DNA of 64,000 bases, taken from contig JAZDSV010000052.1 of NCBI GenBank assembly GCA_036784855.1, positions 26,568-90,567 of the forward strand, read 5' to 3'. Positions 22,714 to 35,056 of this stretch are shown one piece after another. The translations under genes were made by a program, and so were the position numbers. The stretch's first letter is position 1; every line of letters begins with the position of its first letter. This DNA comes from Aphelidium insulamus. Its lineage: Eukaryota > Aphelidiomycota > Aphelidea > Aphelidiaceae. The notes under the pieces were generated by a model, which worked only from the letters and a program-made list of their open reading frames with translations, was not told the origin of the DNA and ran no database searches.

Positions 22714-22787
22714 AGGCCCTTGAGAGATTTGAACTCTCGACCTCGTCGTTACTAGCGACGCGCTGCTAACCACTGAGCTAAAGGGCC
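22714..22787 (-). tRNA. tRNA-Thr (anticodon AGT)
   Basis: The 74-nt sequence folds into a full cloverleaf: acceptor GGCCCTT with AAGGGCC (perfect), D stem GCT/AGC with one open pair, anticodon stem CGTCG/CGACG (perfect) with loop CTAGTAA, and T arm GAGAG-TTCAAAT-CTCTC. The loop gives anticodon AGT (A34 would be edited to inosine), decoding ACU/ACC threonine. There is no intron and no encoded CCA. It sits 150 bp downstream of the threonyl-tRNA synthetase stop on the same strand. Confidence 0.96.
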
Positions 22788-22937
22788 GGTTAGTGTGCTA
22801 ATCGCTAACATTTTATATATTTTGACATAAAAAGGTGTAACCTTGATGCATCGTTAATGCTGATATTTACATTAGTGAAACACCATGAAGAGTGAAAGAA
22901 ATGTATTCCCTGATGTGCCACCATTTTCCCACACAGA

Positions 22938-25754
22938 TCAAGGTTCCAGCACTTGGTCGATACGCTTCTCCGCCTTCAGCATGAGAAGTTTGTCCACAAT
23001 GGCATTCAGTGGCCAAATCTTTCCCTTGCCGCCCTTTTCACCCTCACGCTTCTCCTCGCGGACATCGCGCACATTCACCGACTCGTTGGCCAGTTCATCG
23101 GCACCGACAACTGCACAAGGTGATTAGTTTACCTGGATACAGCTCAATGCATTGTCGTACCAAAAATAAAGTTGTACTGCGCAATCTCGGCATTGCGAAT
23201 CTTTTTCGGCAGCGTGTTGTCGCTCAGGTCCGCATCGGCCCAGATGCCCTTGTCATGCAGCAAGTCGCGGATCTGCACAAATGTCAAGCACATGCCAGCC
23301 GCTAAATAAATAAATACCTTCTTGGCGTAGTCTCCGTAGAGGAGAGCCACGGGCACGATGGATACTTGTCGCGGCGACAGCCAGAACGGCCACTTGCCGC
23401 CAAAATTCTCAGTGAGAATGGCAATCATGCGCTCGACGCTGCCCAGAATGGCGCGGTGGATGATGACTGGGCGGTAGACCTTGCCCTGTTCGCTCTGCTC
23501 CACAGACCTGTTGCGACCATCAGCAATTGATATGATACACAATTAAGTGCTACTAACGCATGGTAGCTGAGGTTGAATCGCTGCGGCAGTTGAAAGTCCA
23601 GCTGGATCGTGGCACACTGATGGCGGCGTCCCAGCGCGTCCTTGATCGTGATGTCAATCTTGGGGCCGTAGAAGGCACCATCACCCTCATTCAGCTCCCA
23701 CGGCGAGCCGAATTTTTTCAGCGACTCCTCCAGCTTCTTCTCGGCAATATTCCAGGTCTCGACGTCGCCGAGAAACTTTTCGGGGCGCGTAGACAGTTTC
23801 AACGAGAACGAAAAGCCGAAAATGCCGTAAACGTGCTTTAGAAACTCCAGACAGCTCGTCATTTCGTCCTCCAGCTATAAATGTTAAAACAATTACTCTT
23901 GTTACTCAGTGATATAATGACCTGATCGCTGCGGCAGAAAATGTGCGCATCGTCTTGCTGGAAGCGACGCACCCGCGTCAACCCCGTCAGCGCACCACTG
24001 AGCTCGTTGCGGTGCAGCACGCCGAAATCCGCGTACCGAATGGGCAAGTCGCGGTATGACCGGTCACGGTGGCCAAACATCACACAGTGCCCCGGACAGT
24101 TCATGGGCTTCAGTGCAAAGGTCTCCTTCTCCGCCTCGAACGAAAACATGTTCTCCTTGTAGTTGTTCCAGTGGCCGGACGTCTCCCACAGCTTGACGTT
24201 GTAAATGTTTGGCGTCACCACCTCGGTGAATCCACGCTTGTGGTACTCGGACTTTATAAAGTCCACCAGCGTGTTGTAGATGCGAGCTCCGTGCGGCAAA
24301 AAAAAGCAGCTGCCTGGACTGAGGTCGTGGAAGAAGAACAGTTCTTGTTCCTAGAACAGAAGGATGAATATAATGAGAGAAGCACATACGAAGTGCGTAC
24401 ACGGCCGATTTTGCGGTGATCACGCTTCGAGGCCTCTTCGACAAACTTTTTCCACTCCGTCATCTCCTTGGTGGACGGGAACGAGATGCCGTAGATGCGC
24501 TGCAGAGAATCGTTCTCGGCATTTCCAAGGAAATATGACGACGAGTTCTACACAAGGGTCAGTGTTAATGGTTTGTCCGCGACTAGTCTGGGAGGGTGCA
24601 GACCTTGGCAACCGCAAATGACTTTATGCGGCCAGTGTCTGGCACATGGGGACCGCGGCACAGATCCACCAGCGGACCGCAGCGGTACACCGTGGTAGAT
24701 GTGCCATCGGGAATCTTGTCACGGATAATGTGCTGCTTGTACTTGTTGTGCTGTGCGGAAATTAATACTTTATGGTTTACATGAAGTCACAGAAACAACC
24801 TTGAACATCTCCAACAAGTTTTCTTTAGACATGACCAGACGCTCGAACGGCTGCTTCTCCTTTGTAATATTCTTTGCCAGCGTCTCCAGCGAGGAGTAGT
24901 CGCTCTGTGACACGGAACTGCCAGATCAGCCATTACAAAAGAACACAATATATGCGTATCATACTTTTCCATCGCCATCTCGTAGTAAAAGCCCTCGTCC
25001 GTAGGTGGGCCAATGCACAGATGGCATCCATAGTGTCGCTCGCACGCTTCACCAAGCACGTGTGCACTACTGTGCCAAAACACAAACTTGCCTAAATACA
25101 TTTACAAACCAAGCAGTACAGCAAGACAATAACGCACCGTCAGGATGCTCAAAGTCCAGCAATTCCAGCTTGCAGTCAGCCTCTAGCGGGCGCAACAGAT
25201 CAAACAGCTCGCCATTCACTTTGGCAATGACTACGCGCTGTGCCAGCCCTTGACTGATGGCTTTGGCAATGTCCATCGGGGTTGTCTCCCAAGCCGTGCC
25301 ATCTTTCACCGACGCATCGGGAAGCGTTACCTTGATGGGAACACGTGGCTGGGCTGCACATATATGAGTAATATAACGTGCAGTATATATGTATGCATTT
25401 AATGGACATACCGGCAACGAACGCGTCATAGTCGCGCTTCAAGCGCTCAAACATCTCGAGACGATGTGCCAGGAATTCGGGCTTTGGCTCCATCTAGGAC
25501 ACGGAGATAGTCAGCGTACATGGTCGGGAAAGGCAATCGTGCCATAGCCGCACCTCCAGCGGACGCGTAGAGGCCGCACCGTCAGCAGCCTTGGCATTCT
25601 TCTTGCCGCCGCCACCCTTGGCATGCTGTTTTTTGGCGGTTGCGGGGGCGCCGCTTGTCTCTGTGGCAGCCGGCAGAGACTCGTTGCTGCTGCCCGCGTC
25701 GTTGATGGATAGCTGGGCGCTGGTGGATGCCTGCAGCGCGTCGTCCGTGTTCAT
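22938..25754 (-). CDS. Cytosolic threonyl-tRNA synthetase
   Basis: Class II synthetase that charges tRNA-Thr. Twelve exons: 25554-25754, 25412-25493, 25138-25353, 24965-25091, 24800-24917, 24604-24750, 24401-24547, 23922-24350, 23558-23874, 23318-23507, 23161-23272 and 22938-23110, giving 752 aa. A Lys/Gly-rich eukaryotic extension comes first, then a TGS domain ([11 protein letters not shown]), the editing domain ([11 protein letters not shown] and DLCRGPHV), and the catalytic core with motif 2 ([14 protein letters not shown]), the zinc-site block MNCPGHC and motif 3 ([12 protein letters not shown]). The C-terminal anticodon-binding domain contains [13 protein letters not shown] and [13 protein letters not shown]. 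The text tracks animal and fungal cytosolic enzymes almost without gaps. All introns are GT-AG and 45-60 nt. There is no mitochondrial presequence. Confidence 0.97.
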
Positions 25755-25885
25755 AATGGCACAATTGTGTCGAACAATCGAATGCCACCATATTATAACT
25801 GTCCATACAATTCAAGGTTCTCTCGTACAGAAATGGATCTAGTGCCGGACTACAACTATAAATGTATTGCCTTGATTATAAGCAG

Positions 25886-28800
25886 TTATTCCCTTGTTTC
25901 ATCCTCGAAATCGCTGTCAGACTCTGCATATGACACAGTTGTCAAGCGGCGACGCGTATTGTTCCTGGCCACTGGCGTGACCACTTGACTGGTACCAGCC
26001 ATGGCGGGAGAAACCGAACTGCGGCGTCCCTTTGCCCTGTTCAGCCGCCGTTTGCCACCGCCAGTAGATTTTGATACTGGCTCGGAGCATTCGTCTGAGC
26101 GTACAATCGATGTGGGAGTCTTTTTCGAGTTCGCTACTACTGCCGTATTCGACTTCATTCTATGGCTGTTGGCGGTATGCTCGCCGTAAGGCTGAATGTG
26201 TGGCACTGGCACCGACAAGCTATCGATCAAGCTGTTGAACTACGCCACGGCATCAATATTAGTCACAGCAAGCAACTCATACTGACCTCTTGATAATGCC
26301 GTCTCGCCTCCTCGTCACTCGTACTGCCATCGAATTGCCGTAGCCAAGCGTCTACATCGTCTCGACCATGCAGTACTGACACCGTGGACCAGTCAATCAT
26401 GATAGTTTTGCCTCGCCGAACAGGTTGACGGTCATGCGCTTTTGCAGAGTCGGTGGGGCGGTACATTTCACATTTGCTACATTGTGGTTTGTGATAGGCA
26501 TCGGGTGTAAACTCAGGCATTACCTGTCCGAGAGTCCGAATGAGATTTGTAAATGCCTTTTGAGAATGATTGCAATGCTGGCGGTAATTGACTCGCGGAG
26601 AAGGGCGCCAGGGTCATGTTGCTGTGATGGCGAGGGTGAAAGCATATCAATAACGTTCGAGTGGCACTCCATTCCAGCAGTGGATATGAACGTATTCAAG
26701 TTGTATATCGTTAGCAGCACTTCTTCTAGCGTTCGATACTCCAAAGAAGCAAGGTTTTCGGCCACGAATCTCGCTACAGCCAACGGATATTTGCATGCGC
26801 CCTACAGATTATAAAATTAATCACTACATGCTTCACGTACATTGCTCGAAATGCTGCATATTTGGGCCGCCATATTGCAGACAAATTCTTTGCGCAAAGG
26901 TCGCTTATCACAAATTACATCGTATACGGGCTGCAAAGCTGCCGTAGCTGTAGCGTCGTTTTCGACATTGTGTTTTCCACTGACATATCCCGCGACTGAG
27001 CCAAGCACGCGGGAACGCAGGTCGAAACACTGCCGCACGCCCTCCATGTCATTCTTGTGAATAAACGAATGATGCTTTTGTGCCAGACAAAAGAATGCAT
27101 CATATGCGCTGTGAGATAGATTTTCGTCTTCACCGCACGCCAAGGCAATCAGCGCCGGTGTGCACTGCACGATTAATCAGCAACAAACAGGCAAAAATAA
27201 GAAATGGCTGAAGTACCTGCAACGGATGCGCCAACCCGTGCTGAGCAACGTGCAATAATACTCGAAGGCCGACTTCGCGCAAATGAGGATTGTTGTCAAC
27301 AGTGGCACGGAGTACTGCATCCAAGTATCGCTGTATAAGAGCGCTAGACTGTGCTCCATCATTCACGTCCTTGCACTCGCCAGTTAAAACCGGTAAATCT
27401 TGGGGTGCTGCATGATGCTTATCATCCTGCTCTGCCTTTATTCTTGCTTCATCAGCTGTTATAAAGTCACAAAGAAAATTTAGAGCGGCCAATTCCAGTT
27501 TCAAATCGCGCAATGGAGCTATTAAACACGCATCCAGGAGATCCAGAGTGGGTTTCTGGATGGAGAATTCGGGATGCTGCTGACAAAGCTGGTTCAATGT
27601 ATTCACCGCGGCGGAGGAAACCACACTGTTGGCACTTGATGTGGTAGCGAATTTAACAGCCAAACCGAATACAATTTTTTCCGCCGGCTCGTCTTTCAGC
27701 AGGGAATCTTTTGTTGCTGAGGGAGCACTGATAGCAGAGAGGGCCGAGGTTGCCTGTTCTCGATGGTTGTTGGAAGAAAAAGATACCTTGCTGGCAACAT
27801 TTCCGGCAATGATCAAAGCACGCACTACGGATCTTGCGGCTTTGTCACTTGGCAATGAATTTGCGACATCAAGTGCCGAAGCTTGTTTAAACAAATAATC
27901 TGCGAGTTAGAGGTTGAGCTAATATTAGGCAGCAAGTCGACAGTACCGGTGCACTGTAACAAAAGTTTGAGGGGAATGGTTATATCGTTGCAAATATTGA
28001 CTGATATCTTGATCAGTGCATCCAGCGAACTCGAAAGAATCTATGAATCAGTCTGAGTCTGCGGGAAAAACAGATACGTACGACAGCACTTTGCTTCAAG
28101 CTAATGTCTAAAAGACGTAGCTGTGTCTCAACCACTGAAGTTGCTTCCAGCTGGTAGCCGTCAAATTGATACATGGTCACATCGGCAGATACGGTTTTTG
28201 TGAGCACAGACAACCCATTTGATAAAAGCTGTATGACTAGAATCAAGAGCTGTCGCGCATCGTCGCTAGTTGCATCACAAAATTCAGTCAGCAGGTCGCA
28301 AAGCGAGGACAAATGTGGCGCAAGGAGCTCCGGGTAGGTTCTTGTAACAGCCAGCAGAAAGTTCATGAGTCGGTTACGTCTCATGCTGTCAGTAAAGGCC
28401 TCAATGGAATCAGTGGCGGCACGCTGACAGCATCGGTCCATGCCAATGTTTACAAATGACTTCATCTGCGCCATGATGATTTCATGTTCATTTACATACA
28501 TTTTAGACGTAGCAATCTACGAATGAGTAATCACCAAACATCATGAATTCCGGAAGCACCTTGTTGAAAACGCTAGATATCCAGCCAAAGTTACAATCGG
28601 TACTTGATATAGATACCATTATGCATTCAAAGTTACTCGCTGTACTTTCTATCCGTACGGCTTCACCCAACGGCGATGTTTCGACCATGCGGGTTTTATC
28701 TGCAGTTGATATCTTGAACCAAGTTTCATACAGTATCGATATAGCCGATGTCTAACAAATTAAATAAGAAAAACAGTATCAACCTTACAGTGACAGCAAC

Positions 28801-31644
28801 GTCTTCTGCAGGATCGACCACTCGCTTAATAAGACGCCAAGTACAATCAGCGTATTGGTATCTACTATCGCTCTTAAGGTCGTACAATTGTGGCAGGATG
28901 TCTCTGACAAGTTGAACTGCACGTCTTCGAACACTTACCGCCGTATCCTGCAGAAATCAGATGTACAAGTCAATATGGGCATGCGTACAAGCATTCGCGC
29001 GACAATTGCTTCGTAAAATTCAACTACTGATTCCGAGGACTCAGTCGTAATTCTTCCAATAGCTTCCAAAGAGGAATCTCGGACCGATGACGCCGGATCA
29101 GACGTGAGAACAACTAATGCGCGCCGTACATTGCCAAGAGCGACAATTTTCCCATCCGACAGAACGAGCCACTTTAAAACACGAATAGACCTGCAGCGAA
29201 TAGCTACTGCATTTTCCGTTGCATGCCGGATACATTGAGACGTAACCGCCGCAGGAAGAGAGTTAGAATATGCAATTCCACCAAGCTGAAAGGCGACCGC
29301 GATAAGTCGTAGTTGCTCTGCGGTGACGACAGTTGCATCTCGGGACCTGTCCCATTTCTCCGTAGCTTGCCCTGCGTCGTCGATACAAGCTAAGTCCCAT
29401 GGGTTTGAGTCTCGCATGTTCTCATCGCTTCCACTCGCTAGGCCATATTGTCGCCAATATATGGGAACATGAAACGTGGTGTCTGGCTCAGCTTGCAGAT
29501 GATCACGCAAAATGCGATAAAGTGGCACAAGATATTCCGATCGCCCATTCTGATTCCGCGAGTCGCCAAGTTTCTGCACGGCATCCACAGCATCAGCTGG
29601 GTTTAATTGGCAATACCTCGAAAATATGCTCGAATCTGACAGCGCGCTTTCAGTTAATGCATCTTTTAACCGTTGTGCTTTCATTGATATCAACCTGAAA
29701 AATTAGCGGACGACACAACAGGTAAAAACAAACCCCAGAGATTCGACGCAAAGTATCCTCATTTCAGCGCACTCCTTGTACTTGCCGTCGGTCATATCGA
29801 GACAGTCCATCAGTATGGGGATCACGCAGTTCAAGGCGTCGGCACTCGCCGGCCAGGCGGGATGCGACAGCAAATTGACGAAATCTCCGATCAAGATTTC
29901 GACCACGCTAGTCCAACACAGGGCAGCACTGAACTCATCGCCATCAGTTGATTTCTTTTTTGCGGCCGCCCCCTGAAATGCTTTCCGGCACCGACTTATT
30001 AAGAATGACCAGATAAAGTTTAAACTGGACGTCGCTTGGTTTCGAATTGCATCGATCGAATCGACAGTGCCATTTTCATTGTCGTACAGCGCTTGTATGA
30101 CTAGTAATAATATCGCGGATGACGTGTGCACGGAATTGATTCCCGATACAAGATATTTGTAAACCCCGCCGTAGTGGCAAAAGCTGGCAAATTGGAACGG
30201 TCGGATGGGCTGAACTTCTGCCGGCTTACGTTTAGCCTCCGACTCCATAACGGTTTTAAAAGTAGCCATCAGAAATTCTTCCAATATAAAAGCGCGCTGA
30301 GACAAATGCTTGGAAAATATCTACGTGCAGAAGTAAGTAACAGAAGTATTTGAATGGCGACACTTTCCCATGCGAGTAGTTTGTGGGACATTTGTTGAAG
30401 TCGAAGTATGCTGGGTCGCATGTCTTGTTGCCATTTTTTGCTTTGTTCGTCGCTTTTTGCGTTTGCGTCTGGCATGACAAATGTCAGACAGCAGAATATC
30501 AGGGTGCCAATATGCGCATCATTCATCATCAACTTCGGATCCCCGACGGAATCCATATTCACTACATCCAAAGACGATAGTATCGCATTGGACAACTCGA
30601 CAGTATTGTGATAATTTGTTGATGGTGTAATCGGATGGTCATTTATGCGAAAAGAATCCATCAGGTTTGAGGAGGCATTGCGAACGATAGTCATGGACTT
30701 GGCAAGCATTTGATCGAGAGATAAATTACTTGCGGAAACTTGGCTTGCGCGGCATCGATGCAAAACGAGCTCGGCGTGCTGAACAGCGAGCAATGGTACC
30801 GATAAAACAGCATCCCCACCGTAATGCTCAACGACTGTACTCAGCACCTTGTCGACGACGGTCCATTTATCCGTAGAAACTGTTCCTGCTCCAGAGTCCA
30901 TCATGTATTCGCGAAGCTGCGTACGGGTGCTTGAATTGAAACACACAATGTCGGAATCATCTGCAAAAGCAAAGTATCGAACGGCTTCCGCAGATAAGGG
31001 CTCGCCACTACTAAAATCCCAATTGCCAACAATGCTTAGTTGTGTAAGAAAATCTTCGCAGCTTTGACGAGGAACTTTGCAGTTTGATCCAGTAGCATCA
31101 CGTGTTTTAACTCGCTTTGCCGCCTTTTTTCTTGCCTTCTTTTCAGTCAACGAAGGACTCTCGTCGTCAATGGACTGCCGTTTCATGGAACCAACCACTT
31201 GAGCAGGTGGAGCGGGGGTCTCGGGCGTCTGCACCTGTTGCTGTAAAGCAATTTGTCGCAATCGATCCAACGCAGATGTCGTTTCAACTATATGGCGGCA
31301 AATTAGTGCCGCCACCGGCAAATTTAGCCGCACCTGAGCGATCGTTTGAACGACTACTGTGCACAAACTCCAATAGCTGAGCCTTTTCTCCTTCGTGAAA
31401 CAGTTCATGTTCTGCACGCGTAGATATAAGCCTGGGATGCGGCCTCCAAGGGCTGGGACGAGTAAGCTATTGCCAAGACGTGGCTGCCAACTTACACATT
31501 GCCCATTCGAAAAGGTATTTTATCTTCGCGACTATCGCCATCGAGTTTGTCCATAGAAGATATGTCCAGGTGCGTATCTTCTTGTGACGCTGTGATATTT
31601 GCCGGCAGCGGTATCGACGGATGTAACGCGACAGGCAGAGGCAT
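25886..31644 (-). CDS. Cohesin loader Scc2/NIPBL
   Basis: HEAT-repeat protein that loads cohesin on chromosomes. Thirteen exons: 31498-31644, 30362-31411, 29734-30320, 28989-29694, 28789-28947, 28560-28751, 28082-28516, 27947-28040, 27217-27899, 26841-27164, 26524-26801, 26287-26476 and 25886-26239, giving 1,732 aa. Diagnostic blocks: RVLKWLVLSDGK and DPASSVRDSSLEAIGRI, then DTAVSVRRRAVQLV (the conserved HEAT hinge), HGLAHPLQ|CTPALIALACG and FVAENLASLEYRTLEEVLL. The N-terminal part is Lys-rich; the C-terminus is basic with a final acidic patch. All introns are GT-AG and mostly 39-52 nt. The exon 2/3 boundary near 30340 is less certain (a GTCGCC donor was needed for frame), and the first exon may extend further upstream. 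ThrRS starts 130 bp downstream. Confidence 0.9.
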
Positions 31645-32041
31645 GATTGCCGCGAGCGCTATGCAACGGCACGTCACGTTTGAATTACAGAAACCCCACG
31701 GGATGTACAATGGTGTCCAGAGTGTAAGAGTGAGGCTGCTGATGCCAGAGGTGTTGCGGCAATGGCCTCCAACAACGATGGCGGCTCGGACGCGGACATT
31801 GCGGCAATACTTGAAACAACGTGCCAAAAAAATTAGGGTTGTGCATCTGCCTGAGTTTCCCCTTTGGGCAATGAGTTTTGGCCGTGGATAACCAGATGCA
31901 TGGACTGCCGTGAAGTACCAGGTGGATGGACTGCCGATAGCATAAATAAACATTGCCACTGTACATATATTTGGTCGCCAAGCAGCGGTAGAGTGTCAAC
32001 AACCTTTCAATTTGCTACATTAGCACCAACAGTGTTCAACA
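31645..32041. promoter_or_regulatory. Divergent promoter region
   Basis: About 400 bp between the Scc2 start (minus) and the next gene (plus). Open frames continue through part of it on the minus strand, so a longer Scc2 5' exon is possible. No core motif is obvious. Confidence 0.4.
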
Positions 32042-34669
32042 ATGGCGCGAATGGTAGGCCGGACGCGGTCTACCGGGGGCCTTCCCTCAAATTTCCCCGC
32101 CACGCCAACACGCACGCCCACCACTCCTGTACCAGAGACACCCGACTCGGACAGCGACTCGATCAAGTCGGGACACTCCATCGCGTCGTCCATCGCATCG
32201 TCGTCTGTTCGATCGGGATCGGGGCGCGCGGGCTTTGTTCGCGCTGCCGCCACCACGTCCACGTCGTCATTCACCGGCACCGCACACTCGTCGGCACTGG
32301 GCCGTGGACACAACCAGGCGCAGCTCACGCAACAGAATTACCAGCCGTTCCTAGACAGTAAATTTGACTTTCGCTAAATCTATCGTTGACTAACAGTGCG
32401 TGTTCAGAAACATATCTGATAGACAAGGCGGTACCTAATTGCCGATTGTGATGTCAGGTGTAGCGCCGATAATCCCATTGTATAGGTCGCTGGCAGCAGT
32501 GCTGGTTCCGCAATGGCCAGCAGTAGAATATCAATTGAGAGCACCGCTTCTCCGGTGTCGCGGACCAGTACGCAACAGCCGGCACCTGCCACACCGCCAG
32601 CGAAATCAGAGACGTGCGTATTAATGTGGTAGACGGTAATGAACACTAACTTTAACTGTCAGAATATATGTCGATATCCAAATTAAGCTGCACGAGGGTG
32701 GCGACGTCAAGGACGCGGGTGAAAAAACACTTGGCTTTGATATTAATCAAAACATGCGCGCCGTCATGGCCGAGGTAAGTTTGTATCTCGGTCTGAATTC
32801 ATCAATTTATTGTGCAGACATGTGCCTACCTGGACATTGAAGGTGTGCGGCCTCTGTACCTCACATGCAAAGATTTGGACAATATTCGCATGGACGAGGG
32901 CACATTGCTTTCCAACAAAGTCAAGATGGATGCAAGTACAATGATACTGAATTTAATTTTGCTTACGTCATTAGTTTGTCTTTGAGTTGCACGTTAAGCA
33001 AGAAGCAGATAATGGGAGCACAGACGATCTGACTAAAGATGGCCAATTGGTTGGCAAATACATGCCCAACACAATCTACCTGGTGCTGCTAATGTTCAAT
33101 ACTGACCGACAACTGCTCACCGGGGCTAATGGTGTGTTGCCGTCGATTGCCGTATCGGACGAGGCCGACTTGGTCGAGGCATTCAAGAACGAGAATAAGG
33201 AATTCATCTGGATGCGCACACAATCCACCGACTATGAGATTGCCGCCAACGAAGCGGTGAATCAGGGGCAAGATGAAGATACGGTGTTCACGGCCGCGGC
33301 ACTAAACCGACGCCGTGATCTGCTGCAGACCCTTATGGCCGGTGCACCGCCGCAGAAGCAAAACTCGGCCGCATTTAAATCCACAAAATTCCGAGCCAAT
33401 TTTTTCCGCGCGTGTTCCGTGCTGCAGACAGAGCTGGGACTCAATAGGCTTGGTGTCCTGTACCACAAGCCAATTGCACTGTCCGCCGTAGATGGTGCCA
33501 AGCTAGTTGTGGCGGTACACTTCAACTCGCATCCGCTGGACGCCGAGAAGATAAAGCTGCATGGCTTAAAGTGGAAGAACCAGCGATTAATTCATACGAC
33601 ATACTACAATCAGGACGAGGACAACATCTGGGCACTTTATCTACAATACTATCAGAGGCATCGGAAAACAGTAGCACCCGGCGTGTACCTGGGACTGTTT
33701 CGGGTCAAGAACACTACAGACACCATCGGTGCGTTGAATATTAGTTATTTGCTCTTCACATAGTGACAATTTGATGTAGAGGTGCTAACACTCAAGCATG
33801 ACCCCGACATGGTTCCGATTACAAGACTGCGCGGCGCTGGATCTACAGACTCGTTCGGCGGCATGTTGGGCCAAAGCTCTTCCCGCATATCACTGAGCCG
33901 CTCCAAAGCGTCTGCAGATCTGTTGACTGCAGCCGAACTGAGATACTGCCAACATTTGGCCGATAAAGACAGAGACCCCAAGGCGGAAGTCCCGGCCGAT
34001 CTCACTGTCACCAAGGAGCTGGAAACACTGGGCATGCAACTGCGTGCCTCGCTCAAAGTGCTGGCCAGTCAGACAGGGTTCAGCGGACTGGAGCTCAAGG
34101 ATCTGTCACACATCAATCCGGTGATGCTACGCAACGACATCATGATTCTGATGCTGAACACGACCAGCGAACTGCAAGCCGCCAGCAAAGAGAAGAGCGG
34201 CGGCGGTCTGTTGAGCAAATTCCGCGGCATGGCCAAGGTCAAGGACGATACGGCAGCCAAGGACGACGCCAATCCGCGGTACTTTGAATACGCACCGCTG
34301 GCACTGTTCGAGTCAATGCACCACGCCAGCTACAACAATGCCAACTACACGCAATACCGTGCCGCTATGGAAGCGTTTGGCGTGGATCAGACCAGGGCCG
34401 ATCTGCTGCCGGATCTGAAGGGATTTGTGGTGTCGTCGGCGTCCGAGAAGGCAATGCGCACAACGTTCACGGTTAATGAAGCAGCGCCAACCTTCACCAC
34501 GGCCAAGTTGACGGCGATGAAGGGTGAACCAGTGCCTGCGCCACCTCTGAACCTGCAGCACGTAGTTGTGGCCAACAATGAAAAGAAGAAACAGTGGAAT
34601 GCCACTCAGAGCTGGGCGCTGCGCATCATCCAGGGCAATCGCGAGGCAATGATGCAGAGCAAAAAGTGA
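32042..34669 (+). CDS. Unknown protein, 778 aa, with possible ubiquitin-like/FERM-F1-like segment
   Basis: Not recognised. Seven exons: 32042-32357, 32408-32430, 32486-32613, 32663-32774, 32818-32931, 32975-33728 and 33780-34669. Exon 2 is a 23-nt microexon that is required to keep the frame. Intron 5 (32932-32974) uses a GC donor (GAT|GCAAGT). The N-terminal 150 residues are Ser/Thr/Pro-rich. Then IYVDIQIKLHEGGDV and YLDIEGVRPLYLTCKDLD read like a ubiquitin-fold domain of FERM or Ras-binding type. The remainder is helical and charged (LRASLKVLASQTGFSGLELK, FVFELHVKQEADNG) and ends in Lys residues. There is no signal or membrane segment. A cortical or adaptor function would be a guess. Confidence 0.75.
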
Positions 34670-35056
34670 GTCAACTGGTGGGGAATAGACATAATGAATG
34701 AATAATTACCCATAAATTTGAGTTAACTGTAGTACTTTGACGTACAATGTGCGCATGTTAGACGGTCTGTTGGGTTACTAGCTCGATATCAACAACACAG
34801 TTGGATTTATGACTGCAACCCAAAATGATAGTACGGAGTATAATCCGAAAATATGTAGCTCAGAAAACTTTGTAGCAGAATTAAATATAAATATTGACAT
34901 TGCCGTTTATTGCAGTGTCATGAATGCGTTGACCATTGACCATTTTAAATAACACCAACCGTAACCGAAACCTTTCAACAATCAAGCAGCGATTTGGCAG
35001 ACAACAACAATCAACGATCAGCCGCACAGCCGCCACCACGAAAACCATTATAAAAT
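34670..35056. other. Intergenic, no gene seen
   Basis: About 390 AT-rich bases, presumably the 3' region of the upstream gene and the promoter of the BTB gene. Confidence 0.6.
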
